This document shows positions 7,909 to 15,474 of a stretch of DNA of 64,000 bases, in pieces. The stretch's first letter is position 1; each line of letters starts with the position of its first letter. The position numbers were made by a program, and so were the translations under genes. Origin of the DNA: Entomohabitans teleogrylli (lineage in GTDB: Bacteria > Pseudomonadota > Gammaproteobacteria > Enterobacterales > Enterobacteriaceae). The stretch lies in the NCBI RefSeq assembly GCF_001484765.1, contig NZ_LLXO01000012.1:234089-298088 (forward strand), read 5' to 3'. The notes below the pieces were generated by a model. The model was given only the letters and a program-made list of their open reading frames with translations. It made no database searches and had not been told where the DNA came from.

Positions 7909-9007
7909 GAAATATAAATTAAAACAGGTCATTAACGCCTCCGGACGGATGACGATCCTCGGTGTGTCCACGCCGCGGCCGGAAGTGGTGGAAGCGGTCA
8001 ACACCGGTATGAACCACTACTTCGAAATGAAGGATTTGGTGAATAAAACCGGGGATTACATCGCCGGTCTGCTGAACGTCGAGGCGGCGGTGGTAGTCTC
8101 CTGCGCTTCCGCCGGTATTGCGCAGTCTGTTGCCGCGGTGCTGGTGAAAGACAGCGACTGGCTGCTGGAAAATCTCCATACCACGGCGCTGGAAAAAAAC
8201 GAAATCGTCCTGCCGAAGGGGCATAACGTTAACTTTGGCGCGCCGGTCGGCACCATGGTGGCGCTGGGCGGCGGTAAAGTGGTGGAGGCGGGCTATGCCA
8301 ACGAATGTTCCGCCGAACAGTTGGCGGCGGCAATCACCCCGCGCACCGCGGCAATCCTGTATATCAAATCCCACCACTGCGTGCAGAAGAGCATGCTGAA
8401 TGTCGCCCAGGCGTCGGCGGTGGCGCGTATTCATAACCTGCCGCTGATTGTTGACGCGGCGGCGGAAGAAGATTTGCAGGCTTATTACCAGGCCGGCGCC
8501 GATCTGGTGATCTACAGCGGCGCCAAGGCGATAGAAGGGCCGACCAGCGGGCTGGTGATCGGCAAACGCAAGTATGTCGAATGGGTGAAGCGCCAGGCAA
8601 ACGGTATTGGTCGGGCGATGAAGGTCGGTAAGGAAGGTATCCTCGGCCTGACCTGCGCCATCGAACACTATCTGACCGCCGCCAAAGAGAGCGGAGCGGA
8701 GATGGTGGCCAAAATGACCCCGTTTATTGATGCCCTGAACACCCTGAACGGCGTTAGCGCCCGGGTGGTGTGGGACTCCGCCGGCCGCGATATCGCCCGC
8801 GCTGAAATCAAATTTGACGAGACCGTCACCGGTATCGCCACCGGCGATCTGGTGCAGGCCCTGAAACAGGGCGAATACGCTATCTATTTCCGCGGCTATA
8901 AAGCCAATGAGGGCATCATCGAGGCCGACGTGCGCAGCGTGACCGCCGCTCAGCTGGAGATTATTTCCCGCCGCATTAGTGAATTACTGAAGGAGAAACA
9001 GGCATGA
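7892..9007 (+). CDS. DgaE-like PLP-dependent ammonia lyase
   Basis: 371 residues of the SelA-related PLP family that includes Salmonella DgaE, D-glucosaminate-6-phosphate ammonia lyase. The start is the ATG at 7892 (MSSIYEKYKLKQVINASGRM), inside the end of the previous gene. The PLP lysine is in LVIYSGAKAIEGPTSG, and the ring-stacking and phosphate regions are in VVSCASAGIAQSV. The expected reaction is loss of ammonia from a 2-amino-2-deoxy sugar acid (6-phosphate) to give 2-keto-3-deoxy-6-phosphogluconate. It overlaps the aldolase gene by 4 bp (ATGA). The dga symbol is withheld because the Salmonella operon uses a mannose-type PTS, which is absent here. Confidence 0.84.
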   Translation: MSSIYEKYKLKQVINASGRMTILGVSTPRPEVVEAVNTGMNHYFEMKDLVNKTGDYIAGLLNVEAAVVVSCASAGIAQSVAAVLVKDSDWLLENLHTTALEKNEIVLPKGHNVNFGAPVGTMVALGGGKVVEAGYANECSAEQLAAAITPRTAAILYIKSHHCVQKSMLNVAQASAVARIHNLPLIVDAAAEEDLQAYYQAGADLVIYSGAKAIEGPTSGLVIGKRKYVEWVKRQANGIGRAMKVGKEGILGLTCAIEHYLTAAKESGAEMVAKMTPFIDALNTLNGVSARVVWDSAGRDIARAEIKFDETVTGIATGDLVQALKQGEYAIYFRGYKANEGIIEADVRSVTAAQLEIISRRISELLKEKQA

Positions 9008-9744
9008 AACTGACCCCGAACTTTTACCGCGACCGCGTTTGTCTGAACGTACTGGCCGGCTCGCAGCAAAACGCCAAAGAGATTTACGAGGCGGCGGAAG
9101 GTCATGTCCTGGTGGGCGTACTGTCGAAGAACTATCCGGACGTGGCCAGCGCCGTGGCGGATATGCGTGAATATGCGGCGCTTATCGATAACGCGCTGTC
9201 GGTAGGGTTGGGCGCCGGCGATCCCAACCAGTCGGCGATGGTGAGCGAAATCTCCCGCCAGGTTCAGCCGCAGCACGTTAACCAGGTGTTTACCGGCGTG
9301 GCGACCAGTCGGGCGCTGCTCGGCCAGAACGACACTGTGGTGAATGGGCTGGTGTCGCCCACCGGTACGCCGGGCATGGTGAAGATCTCCACCGGACCGC
9401 TGAGCTCCGGCGCGCCGGACGGTATTGTGCCGGTGGAAACCGCGATTGCTCTGCTGAAAGATATGGGCGGCAGTTCAGTGAAATACTTCCCGATGGGCGG
9501 GCTGAAAAGCCGCGACGAGTTTGAAGCGGTGGCGCGCGCCTGTGCGCAGCACGATTTCTGGCTGGAGCCGACCGGCGGTATTGACCTGGAAAACTATACT
9601 GAAATCCTCAGGATCGCCCTGGATGCCGGGGTCAGCAAAGTGATCCCGCATATCTACAGCTCAATCATTGATAAAGCCAGCGGCAACACCCGTCCGGAAG
9701 ATGTACGCGCCCTGCTGGCGATGACAAAACAACTGCTGGGTTAA
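9004..9744 (+). CDS. KDGP aldolase family protein (DgaF-like)
   Basis: 246 residues of the DgaF/EF_0839-type aldolase family, which splits 2-keto-3-deoxy-6-phosphogluconate into pyruvate and glyceraldehyde 3-phosphate. A glycine-rich phosphate-binding segment (KYFPMGGLKSRDEFEAVA) and the end-of-barrel motif EPTGGIDLENY are visible, and VNGLVSPTGTPG is a typical conserved loop. It is translationally coupled to the ammonia lyase (ATGA overlap) and is the last gene before a strong terminator. Together the three enzymes form a deacylation, deamination and cleavage route. The lyase and aldolase both need a phosphorylated substrate if they act like their Dga relatives, yet no kinase gene is present. 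Confidence 0.85.
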   Translation: MKLTPNFYRDRVCLNVLAGSQQNAKEIYEAAEGHVLVGVLSKNYPDVASAVADMREYAALIDNALSVGLGAGDPNQSAMVSEISRQVQPQHVNQVFTGVATSRALLGQNDTVVNGLVSPTGTPGMVKISTGPLSSGAPDGIVPVETAIALLKDMGGSSVKYFPMGGLKSRDEFEAVARACAQHDFWLEPTGGIDLENYTEILRIALDAGVSKVIPHIYSSIIDKASGNTRPEDVRALLAMTKQLLG

Positions 9745-9755
9745 GCCTGGCTGCC

Positions 9756-9788
9756 GATCGCCTTTCCGTCCGGAAAGGCGATCTTTTT
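9756..9788 (+). terminator. Strong rho-independent terminator after the aldolase gene
   Basis: Perfect 12-bp stem (GATCGCCTTTCC and its complement) with a GTCC loop, followed by TTTTT. It ends the operon; the lactonase gene starts 22 bp later and depends on read-through or its own promoter. Confidence 0.9.
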
Positions 9789-9809
9789 CCGTTTACCTGA
9801 GGGTCCGCT

Positions 9810-10961
9810 ATGCCATCATCACGTTCATTACTTGTCGTTGCTATGGCTATTCTGGTGTCCGCGCCGCTGACGGCCGGGGCGCAATATGCCTGGGTTGGTA
9901 CCTACAATCCCAACGGCGAAGGGTTGTACCGTTTTCAGATTGACGCCGCCACTGGCGCCCTGAGCCAGAAAACCCTGGTCAGTTCGCTGCCAAATGCCGC
10001 GCAGCTAACCCTGTCGGCGGACGGCTCAATCCTGTATGTCGCCAGTGAAGTGGAACAGGGGGTGATCCAGGCCTATCAGGTAAACGATAAAGGCGAACTG
10101 ACGCCGCTCAACCAGGTCAGTTCCGGCGGCGCCGGGCCGGTTTATCTCTCGCTGATGCCCAATGGCCGTCACCTGCTGGCGGCTAACTATGTTAGTGGTT
10201 CGGTGGCGGTATTCCCGGTGCGCCAGGACGGTAGCCTCGGCGAAGCCAGCGATGTGAAACAGGATCAGGGACCGGCGGGCGCCGCAAAACCGGCCGCGGC
10301 GGTGGAAGGCAGTTTTGCAATCAGCGATCACGACGGGCCTCATGCCCACATGGTAGCCAGCGATCCGGGTGGTAACTATGTATTTTCTACCGATCTCGGG
10401 CTGGATCGCATTTATCAGTACCGTTTTGATGAAGCCAGCGGCACGCTGCAACCCAACGATCCGCCGTTCATTGATGCCTCTTCCGCAGGGGCCGGTCCGC
10501 GCCATTTCGTGTTTACGCCGCAGGGCGATGCGCTGTGGTTGATTAACGAAGAAGCCTCCACCCTGACGCATTATCAGCTTAACGATAACGGGACGCTGAA
10601 AGAGGGGAAAACCGTGAGCGCCTTGCCGGCGCATTATAAAGGCACCAGCTTTGCTGCCGGTTTAGTGCTCAGCCAGGACGGCAAACAGCTTTACGTTGCT
10701 AATCGTTTACTGAATAGCGTGGCCCATTTTTCGGTGGGCGCCAACGGTACCCTGACGCACCAGGAAGATGTCTGGACCCGCGGAGATTACCCGCGCACCC
10801 TGACGCTGGATCCATCCGGCAAACATCTTTATGTGATGAATCAACGCAGCGATAACATTACATATTTTAATGTATCTGCGGCTGACGGTAAGTTAACATT
10901 CACTGACACGTGGACGCCGGTAGGTGGACCGTCACAGATGGTTATCTCTCCGGCGCAATAA
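9810..10961 (+). CDS. Lactonase-family beta-propeller protein, exported
   Basis: 383 residues of the 6-phosphogluconolactonase (YbhE/Pgl) seven-bladed propeller family. Residues 1-24 form a signal peptide (LLVVAMAILVSAPLTAGA), so it is probably periplasmic, unlike cytoplasmic Pgl. Repeated blade motifs of the kind SADGSILYVASE, SQDGKQLYVANR and DPSGKHLYVMNQ are spread along the protein, and the conserved HDGPHAHMVASDP segment lies near the middle. It may hydrolyse sugar-acid lactones to the free acid for uptake by the operon upstream. That role is inference from location. GAGGG precedes the ATG. A T-less hairpin (GGGCGC/GCGCCC) lies just after it. Confidence 0.83.
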   Translation: MPSSRSLLVVAMAILVSAPLTAGAQYAWVGTYNPNGEGLYRFQIDAATGALSQKTLVSSLPNAAQLTLSADGSILYVASEVEQGVIQAYQVNDKGELTPLNQVSSGGAGPVYLSLMPNGRHLLAANYVSGSVAVFPVRQDGSLGEASDVKQDQGPAGAAKPAAAVEGSFAISDHDGPHAHMVASDPGGNYVFSTDLGLDRIYQYRFDEASGTLQPNDPPFIDASSAGAGPRHFVFTPQGDALWLINEEASTLTHYQLNDNGTLKEGKTVSALPAHYKGTSFAAGLVLSQDGKQLYVANRLLNSVAHFSVGANGTLTHQEDVWTRGDYPRTLTLDPSGKHLYVMNQRSDNITYFNVSAADGKLTFTDTWTPVGGPSQMVISPAQ

Positions 10962-11010
10962 GCAGTTTGACGGGCGCAGCGATGCGCCCGGGTAAGAAAA
11001 GGAAAATCTT

Positions 11011-12924
11011 GTGCGATTCCCCAACCAGCGGCTGGCACAGCTGTTCGACATGTTGCAAAACGAAACCCTGCCCCAGGATGAGCTGGCGCGCCGTCTGGCG
11101 GTGACGACCCGGACGGTCAGGGCGGATATTGCAGCACTCAACGCCCTGTTACAGCCGTACGGTGCCCAGTTTATTCTTAATCGTGGGGCGGGGTATCAAC
11201 TCAATATCGTCGATGACCAGCGTTATGCGGCTCTGAAGAGCCACTCGCCGGCGCCGCTGCGTATTCCGCGCACCGGGCCGGAGCGGGTGCGCTATTTGCT
11301 GGTGCGCTTTCTGACGTCGGCATTCTCCATCAAGCTGGAGGATTTGGCGGAAGAGTGGTTTGTCAGCCGGGCGACGCTACAGAATGATATGGCGGAGGTC
11401 CGGGAGTGGTTCAATCGCTATAACCTGATCATTGAAACCCGCCCCCGCTACGGGATGAAGCTGTTCGGCAGTGAAATGGCGATTCGCGCCTGCCTGACCG
11501 AACTGCTCTGGCAGATGGCGCAGGAAGATCCGGACAACCCGCTGATTACCAGCGAAGCGCTTAACGCTGGTATTCAGGAAACCCTGGCCCGGTCGCTCCA
11601 GGAGTGTTTCAGCCGGTCGCGGGTGCGGCTGACCGATGAAGGGGAGCGTTTTATCACGCTGTATTGCGCGGTAGCGGTGCGGCGTATCAGCGAAGGCTAT
11701 CCGCTGGGAGAGTTCCGCGCAGACGATGTGGTGGATGAAAACGCCCGGGAGATCGCGCATCAGATCGCCGGCGTTCTGCGTTCCCTGACCGGCAAGCCGC
11801 TGGCCGCCTCAGAAGAGGAGTGGCTGCAGGTGCATATTGCCGCGCGCCAGATTCAGGAGATGGCGCCCAGCGACATCAGCGCCGACGACGATGAAGCGCT
11901 GGTGAACTACATTCTGCGCTACATCAACACGCACTATAACTACAATCTGCTCAACGATAACCAGTTGCACGCCGATCTGCTTACCCATATCAAAACCATG
12001 ATTACCCGGGTGCGCTACCAGATAAATATTCCCAATCCGCTGTTGAGCAACATCAAGCAGCATTACCCGCTGGCGTGGGACATGACGCTGGCGGCGGTGA
12101 ACAGCTGGGGTAAACACACGCCGTATACCATCAGCGAGAACGAAATCGGTTTTCTGGTGCTGCATATCGGCGTTGGGCTGGAGCGTCATTATAATATCGG
12201 CTATCAGCGCCATCCCCGGGTGCTGCTGGTGTGTGATACCGGCAATTCGACGGTGCGGATGATTCAGGCCATGCTGCTGCGGAAGTATCCGCAGATTGAG
12301 GTGACGCGGATTATCTCTCTGCGCGACTATGAGCAGCTTGCCGCGCCGGAGGAGGATTTTGTGATTTCCACGGTGCGTATCGCGGAAAAGGATCGCCCGG
12401 TGGTGGTGATGTCGCCGTTTCCTACCGAATACCAGCTGGAGCAGATCGGTAAGCTGGTGCTGGTGGACAGGACGCGCCCGTGGATGCTGGAAAAATTCTT
12501 CGACAATGCCCATTTCCTGATTCTTGACGAGCCGATAAGCCGCGAAGCGCTGTTTGAGCGGCTGTGCCTCCAACTGGAGCAGGAAGGGTATGTCGGCGCC
12601 GATTTCCTCGATTCCGTAATCGAGCGTGAGGCGATTGTCAGCACCATGCTCGGTGAGGGGATTGCGCTGCCGCACTCCCTGGGATTGCTGGCCAGAAAGA
12701 CCATTGTCTATACGGTGCTGGCCCCTCAGGGGATTGTCTGGGGGGAGGAGACCGCCCAGGTGATCTTCCTGCTGGCTATCAGCAAGAATGAATATGAAGA
12801 GGCGATGGCGATTTACGATCTGTTCGTCACTTTCCTGCGCGAGCGGGCGGTGGCGCGGTTGCGCGACAGCAAAGATTTCGCCAGCTTCAAAGCGGTGGCT
12901 ATCGAGTGTTTGAGTAAGCTGTGA
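11011..12924 (+). CDS. BglG/MtlR-type PRD transcriptional regulator with EIIB and EIIA domains
   Basis: 637 residues from a GTG start with AAAAGGA upstream. Domain order: an N-terminal HTH_11 (LPQDELARRLAVTTRTVRAD), a second Mga-like helix-turn-helix near 95-140, two PTS-regulation domains between about 185 and 400, an EIIB-like domain (LLVCDTGNSTVRMIQ, Cys at the usual site) and a C-terminal EIIA-2 domain with the active His in GEGIALPHSLG. This is a DNA-binding activator layout as in MtlR and LicR, not an RNA-binding antiterminator. It most likely controls the operon upstream through the 22-bp palindrome and reads PTS phosphorylation state. The EIIA domain could also serve a permease lacking its own, which is speculation. 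Confidence 0.88.
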   Translation: MRFPNQRLAQLFDMLQNETLPQDELARRLAVTTRTVRADIAALNALLQPYGAQFILNRGAGYQLNIVDDQRYAALKSHSPAPLRIPRTGPERVRYLLVRFLTSAFSIKLEDLAEEWFVSRATLQNDMAEVREWFNRYNLIIETRPRYGMKLFGSEMAIRACLTELLWQMAQEDPDNPLITSEALNAGIQETLARSLQECFSRSRVRLTDEGERFITLYCAVAVRRISEGYPLGEFRADDVVDENAREIAHQIAGVLRSLTGKPLAASEEEWLQVHIAARQIQEMAPSDISADDDEALVNYILRYINTHYNYNLLNDNQLHADLLTHIKTMITRVRYQINIPNPLLSNIKQHYPLAWDMTLAAVNSWGKHTPYTISENEIGFLVLHIGVGLERHYNIGYQRHPRVLLVCDTGNSTVRMIQAMLLRKYPQIEVTRIISLRDYEQLAAPEEDFVISTVRIAEKDRPVVVMSPFPTEYQLEQIGKLVLVDRTRPWMLEKFFDNAHFLILDEPISREALFERLCLQLEQEGYVGADFLDSVIEREAIVSTMLGEGIALPHSLGLLARKTIVYTVLAPQGIVWGEETAQVIFLLAISKNEYEEAMAIYDLFVTFLRERAVARLRDSKDFASFKAVAIECLSKL

Positions 12925-13007
12925 GCGACAGGCTTTCTGATACTGCGGCGTCGCGGTATCTCAGAGGTTCGGTGTCTTGTCTGTTGTTTCTTTTTTACAT
13001 CAATATC

Positions 13008-13295
13008 TTGCGATCCCATTGGCAGGTTCTGGCAGAAAGCGTGGCAACATCGTACTATGACTATACCTTTCAGCAGGTTGGTCAAACTCAGGCCGATCGC
13101 GACACGGAATCGCTGGATACCTCTTTTACTTTACTCGCCGATATGCCGCAAATCGGCAGAGATTATCCCGCGGTTGACGATATGATGTGTATAGCATTTC
13201 AGCGTCATACGGTGTTTTACCGTGTGCGGGATAGCGATATTCTGATTGTCCGTCTTCTTCATCAACAAATGCATTCAATGAACTATCTGAGCTAA
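13008..13295 (+). CDS. RelE/ParE-type toxin, degenerate
   Basis: The stretch DYTFQQVGQTQADRDTESLD ... IAFQRHTVFYRVRDSDILIV is clearly from the ParE/RelE mRNase or gyrase-poison family. The frame stays open back to 12921, overlapping the regulator, but that leader has no family resemblance. A TTG at 13008 gives the usual size (95 residues), though no Shine-Dalgarno sequence precedes it. The Arg-rich segment before IAFQRH that is typical of the family reads VDDMMC here, so activity is doubtful. The toxin gene comes before the antitoxin gene, the reverse of the usual order. Probably a decaying module. Confidence 0.6.
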   Translation: MRSHWQVLAESVATSYYDYTFQQVGQTQADRDTESLDTSFTLLADMPQIGRDYPAVDDMMCIAFQRHTVFYRVRDSDILIVRLLHQQMHSMNYLS

Positions 13296-13366
13296 ATCCC
13301 CGAGGGGAAAGGCACAACAGCGTGATACACATTGGGCTGGCAGGGTAACGATAATAAGGAACCATC

Positions 13367-13564
13367 ATGGCAGTGATCAAAGCAGATGTGGTGCGGGCGC
13401 GCATCGATCCGGCAATTAAAGAGGATGCAGAGCGCGTACTGGAGAAACTGGGAATGAATATGTCGGATGCGATCCGCATCTTCCTCACCCAGGTCAGCCT
13501 GCGTCAGGCGTTTCCGGTAGAGCTGAAACTACCGCAGGCAAGTGACAAAACCAGCAAGTCCTGA
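13367..13564 (+). CDS. RelB/DinJ-family antitoxin, short
   Basis: 65 residues. The N-terminal ribbon-helix-helix DNA-binding part is intact (VVRARIDPAIKEDAERVLEK, then NMSDAIRIFLTQVSLRQAFP). It stops soon afterwards (LPQASDKTSKS); DinJ-type antitoxins usually run to 80-100 residues, and the missing tail is the part that wraps the toxin. It may still bind DNA as a repressor. TAAGGAA precedes the ATG at good spacing. It lies 71 bp after the toxin gene and is followed at once by a terminator. Confidence 0.78.
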   Translation: MAVIKADVVRARIDPAIKEDAERVLEKLGMNMSDAIRIFLTQVSLRQAFPVELKLPQASDKTSKS

Positions 13565-13588
13565 GCCGGCGCAATGCCGGCTTTTTTA
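13563..13588 (+). terminator. Rho-independent terminator after the antitoxin gene
   Basis: GCCGGC arms around GCAAT, followed by TTTTTT, starting within the antitoxin stop codon region. Confidence 0.8.
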
Positions 13589-13640
13589 TCGGCTCAGCCA
13601 TCCACGACGGGCTGACGTTAATGCCGGACGTTTAAACCGG

Positions 13641-14747
13641 CTAATGACCAATCCTCCACGATTCAGGAATCAGACGGAAATAGATCTGTTCCGGCACCGG
13701 GCTGTCCCACGCCCCGATCAGCATGGCAAACGCGACGGCGGCGAAAAGTATGCCGAGCACCAGCGCGGCCATCGCGGCGCCGGAAACCGCCGTTTGCCGC
13801 CACAGCGGTTTAACGCCAGCGTCTGCCTGGTACTGGCCGCCCGGCGGCTGGCGCAGGGAAAAGTTGAGCGTCGAGGCCACAGGGCAGGATTCCACGCAGC
13901 TCATACAGGCCGAGCATTCAACGGTGGTGACCTTAATTAACCGATCGACCGGGATAGCGGACGGGCAGGCTTTGGCGCACTTGCCGCAGTCGATACAACT
14001 GTCCGCATTGCGGCGAATGCGAAACGGCGAGAGCAGTGAGAACAGCCCCAGTAGAGCGCCATACGGGCACAGATAGCGGCACCAGAAGTTGCGGATAAAC
14101 AGGCTGGCAAAGGTGAAGAAAACGACGCAGGAAAGCGTAATGGTGCCGATATTGCGGAAAAAATCGAGCATCTTCACGTCGATGATCAGGCCGTAGGGAG
14201 ACATCAGGAAATACTGAATGCCGCGGGCTGACATGGACAGAGAAATATACAGGAAAAAGCTCAGCAGCAGATATTTCAGGCCGCGCAATGGGATATCCAG
14301 CCAGCGCGGCAGCGTTAAGTGGCAGCCAAAAAGCTTTTTACCCAGATTTCCCACCAGTTCTGAGAGTGTGCCGATGGGGCATAGCCAGGAACAGAACGAT
14401 TTTTTAAGCAGCAGGCTGGTGAGGATAAAGGCGCTCAGCAACAGCATTGAGGCCGCGTGGACCGGCGGAAGATGCCCGGTTTCCAGACTGTACTTGATGT
14501 TCATCAGTCCGGCTATCGGCAGCCAGCCTTCAATGCCGCCTGGACGGGACACAAAGGTGCTGGCGCCGCCGGTTTCGTAATAGCGCACCCAGAACCAGAA
14601 CGCGATGCCGATATAGATATTGATGGCCAGCATTAAGCATTGCGTCGCCCGGCGCCAGGTTAAGGCGTTGCGCCAGTCGTTCCAGGGGCGTTTACCGCCG
14701 ATAGTACCGGGACGGCGCTGCCAGCGTGTTGACGGTCTTTCACTCAT
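13641..14747 (-). CDS. 4Fe-4S membrane protein of the NapH/YccM type
   Basis: 368 residues, an inner-membrane electron-transfer protein. About five membrane segments are seen (for example LMLAINIYIGIAFWFWVRYY and ISLSMSARGIQYFL flanks). Two CX3CP motifs typical of NapH/CcoG/NosR relatives occur at membrane edges (CSWLCPIG, CRYLCPYG). Two bacterial ferredoxin motifs follow (CIDCGKCAKACP and CSACMSCVESCP), each able to hold a 4Fe-4S cluster. It is the closest in layout to E. coli YccM, with a longer N-terminus. It sits downstream of nrdG on the same strand, 53 bp away, but electron donor and acceptor are unknown. Confidence 0.82.
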   Translation of the reverse strand: MSERPSTRWQRRPGTIGGKRPWNDWRNALTWRRATQCLMLAINIYIGIAFWFWVRYYETGGASTFVSRPGGIEGWLPIAGLMNIKYSLETGHLPPVHAASMLLLSAFILTSLLLKKSFCSWLCPIGTLSELVGNLGKKLFGCHLTLPRWLDIPLRGLKYLLLSFFLYISLSMSARGIQYFLMSPYGLIIDVKMLDFFRNIGTITLSCVVFFTFASLFIRNFWCRYLCPYGALLGLFSLLSPFRIRRNADSCIDCGKCAKACPSAIPVDRLIKVTTVECSACMSCVESCPVASTLNFSLRQPPGGQYQADAGVKPLWRQTAVSGAAMAALVLGILFAAVAFAMLIGAWDSPVPEQIYFRLIPESWRIGH

Positions 14748-14800
14748 ACCCTGCTGTTTCCTTGTGGGCCCGGTGGCTGAAGAACCTGACGTGCTGTCAC

Positions 14801-15265
14801 TCAGCGTAAGTGATGTACCACCTGGTTGCTGCTGCCGCGCCAGATCAGGGCCGGGTCTTTTAAATCCTCAACAAATTTCCCATCCACCAACACGTTAATC
14901 AGATCCACCACCGCCATTTGTCGCTCGTCCAGTTCGCCAAGCCGATAGCCGGTCCAGATCCAGATATCCTTGCCAGGACATTCGTCACGTACCCGCTGGA
15001 CCAGCGCCAGCACCGGCGCCACGTTCTGCGGATGCAACGGATCGCCGCCGGACAGTGATAATCCCTGGCGGTGAATGCGGCTGTCGTTCAGATCGGCAAT
15101 AATGCGATCCTCCATCTCCCGGGTGAAGGGAACGCCGGAATTGAGCCGCCAGGTGCTCTTGTTGTAGCAACCCGGACATTCATGGACGCACCCGGAGACG
15201 AACAGTGTGCAGCGGGTACCGGGGCCGTTGACGATGTCAACGGGGTAGTATTGGTGGTAGTTCAT
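14801..15265 (-). CDS. nrdG: Anaerobic ribonucleotide reductase activating enzyme NrdG
   Basis: 154 residues, the E. coli length, when started at MNYHQYYPVDIVNGPGTRC (ATG at 15265); an upstream in-frame extension of 18 codons is rejected because the family starts here. It is a radical-SAM enzyme: the cluster-binding CX3CX2C is in SGCVHECPGCYNK. It generates the glycyl radical on NrdD from S-adenosylmethionine using reduced flavodoxin. It lies downstream of nrdD and is presumably co-transcribed with it under FNR control; the 209-bp gap between the genes holds a dispersed intergenic repeat. Confidence 0.95.
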   Translation of the reverse strand: MNYHQYYPVDIVNGPGTRCTLFVSGCVHECPGCYNKSTWRLNSGVPFTREMEDRIIADLNDSRIHRQGLSLSGGDPLHPQNVAPVLALVQRVRDECPGKDIWIWTGYRLGELDERQMAVVDLINVLVDGKFVEDLKDPALIWRGSSNQVVHHLR

Positions 15266-15302
15266 CCTGTTCTTATTCTGCTTATCAATTACCGCCATAG
15301 CG

Positions 15303-15395
15303 GCGTTGGCTGCGCTCATTCGCCCGGGTCACTTACTCCAGTAAGCTCCCCGGGACTTATTCACTGGCCGCCTTGCTCTGACGTTAATTGCGTTG
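15303..15395. repeat. Dispersed enterobacterial intergenic repeat between nrdD and nrdG
   Basis: An imperfect hairpin CCCGGGTCACTTACT / AGTAAGCTCCCCGGG is flanked by GCGTTGGCTGCGCTC on one side and CCGCCTTGCTCTGACG on the other. I recognise this arrangement as a short repeat often found between enterobacterial genes, but I do not recall a settled name. A worn copy appears at 43497-43580. It could influence the relative amounts of nrdD and nrdG mRNA. Confidence 0.5.
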
Positions 15396-15474
15396 CGGCA
15401 TTTTCCGCTGTTCTTTAAGGTTGCTGCGTTGCTGCTCCATCCTGACGGTGACGCCAGAAAGGCCGGCGATAGCT

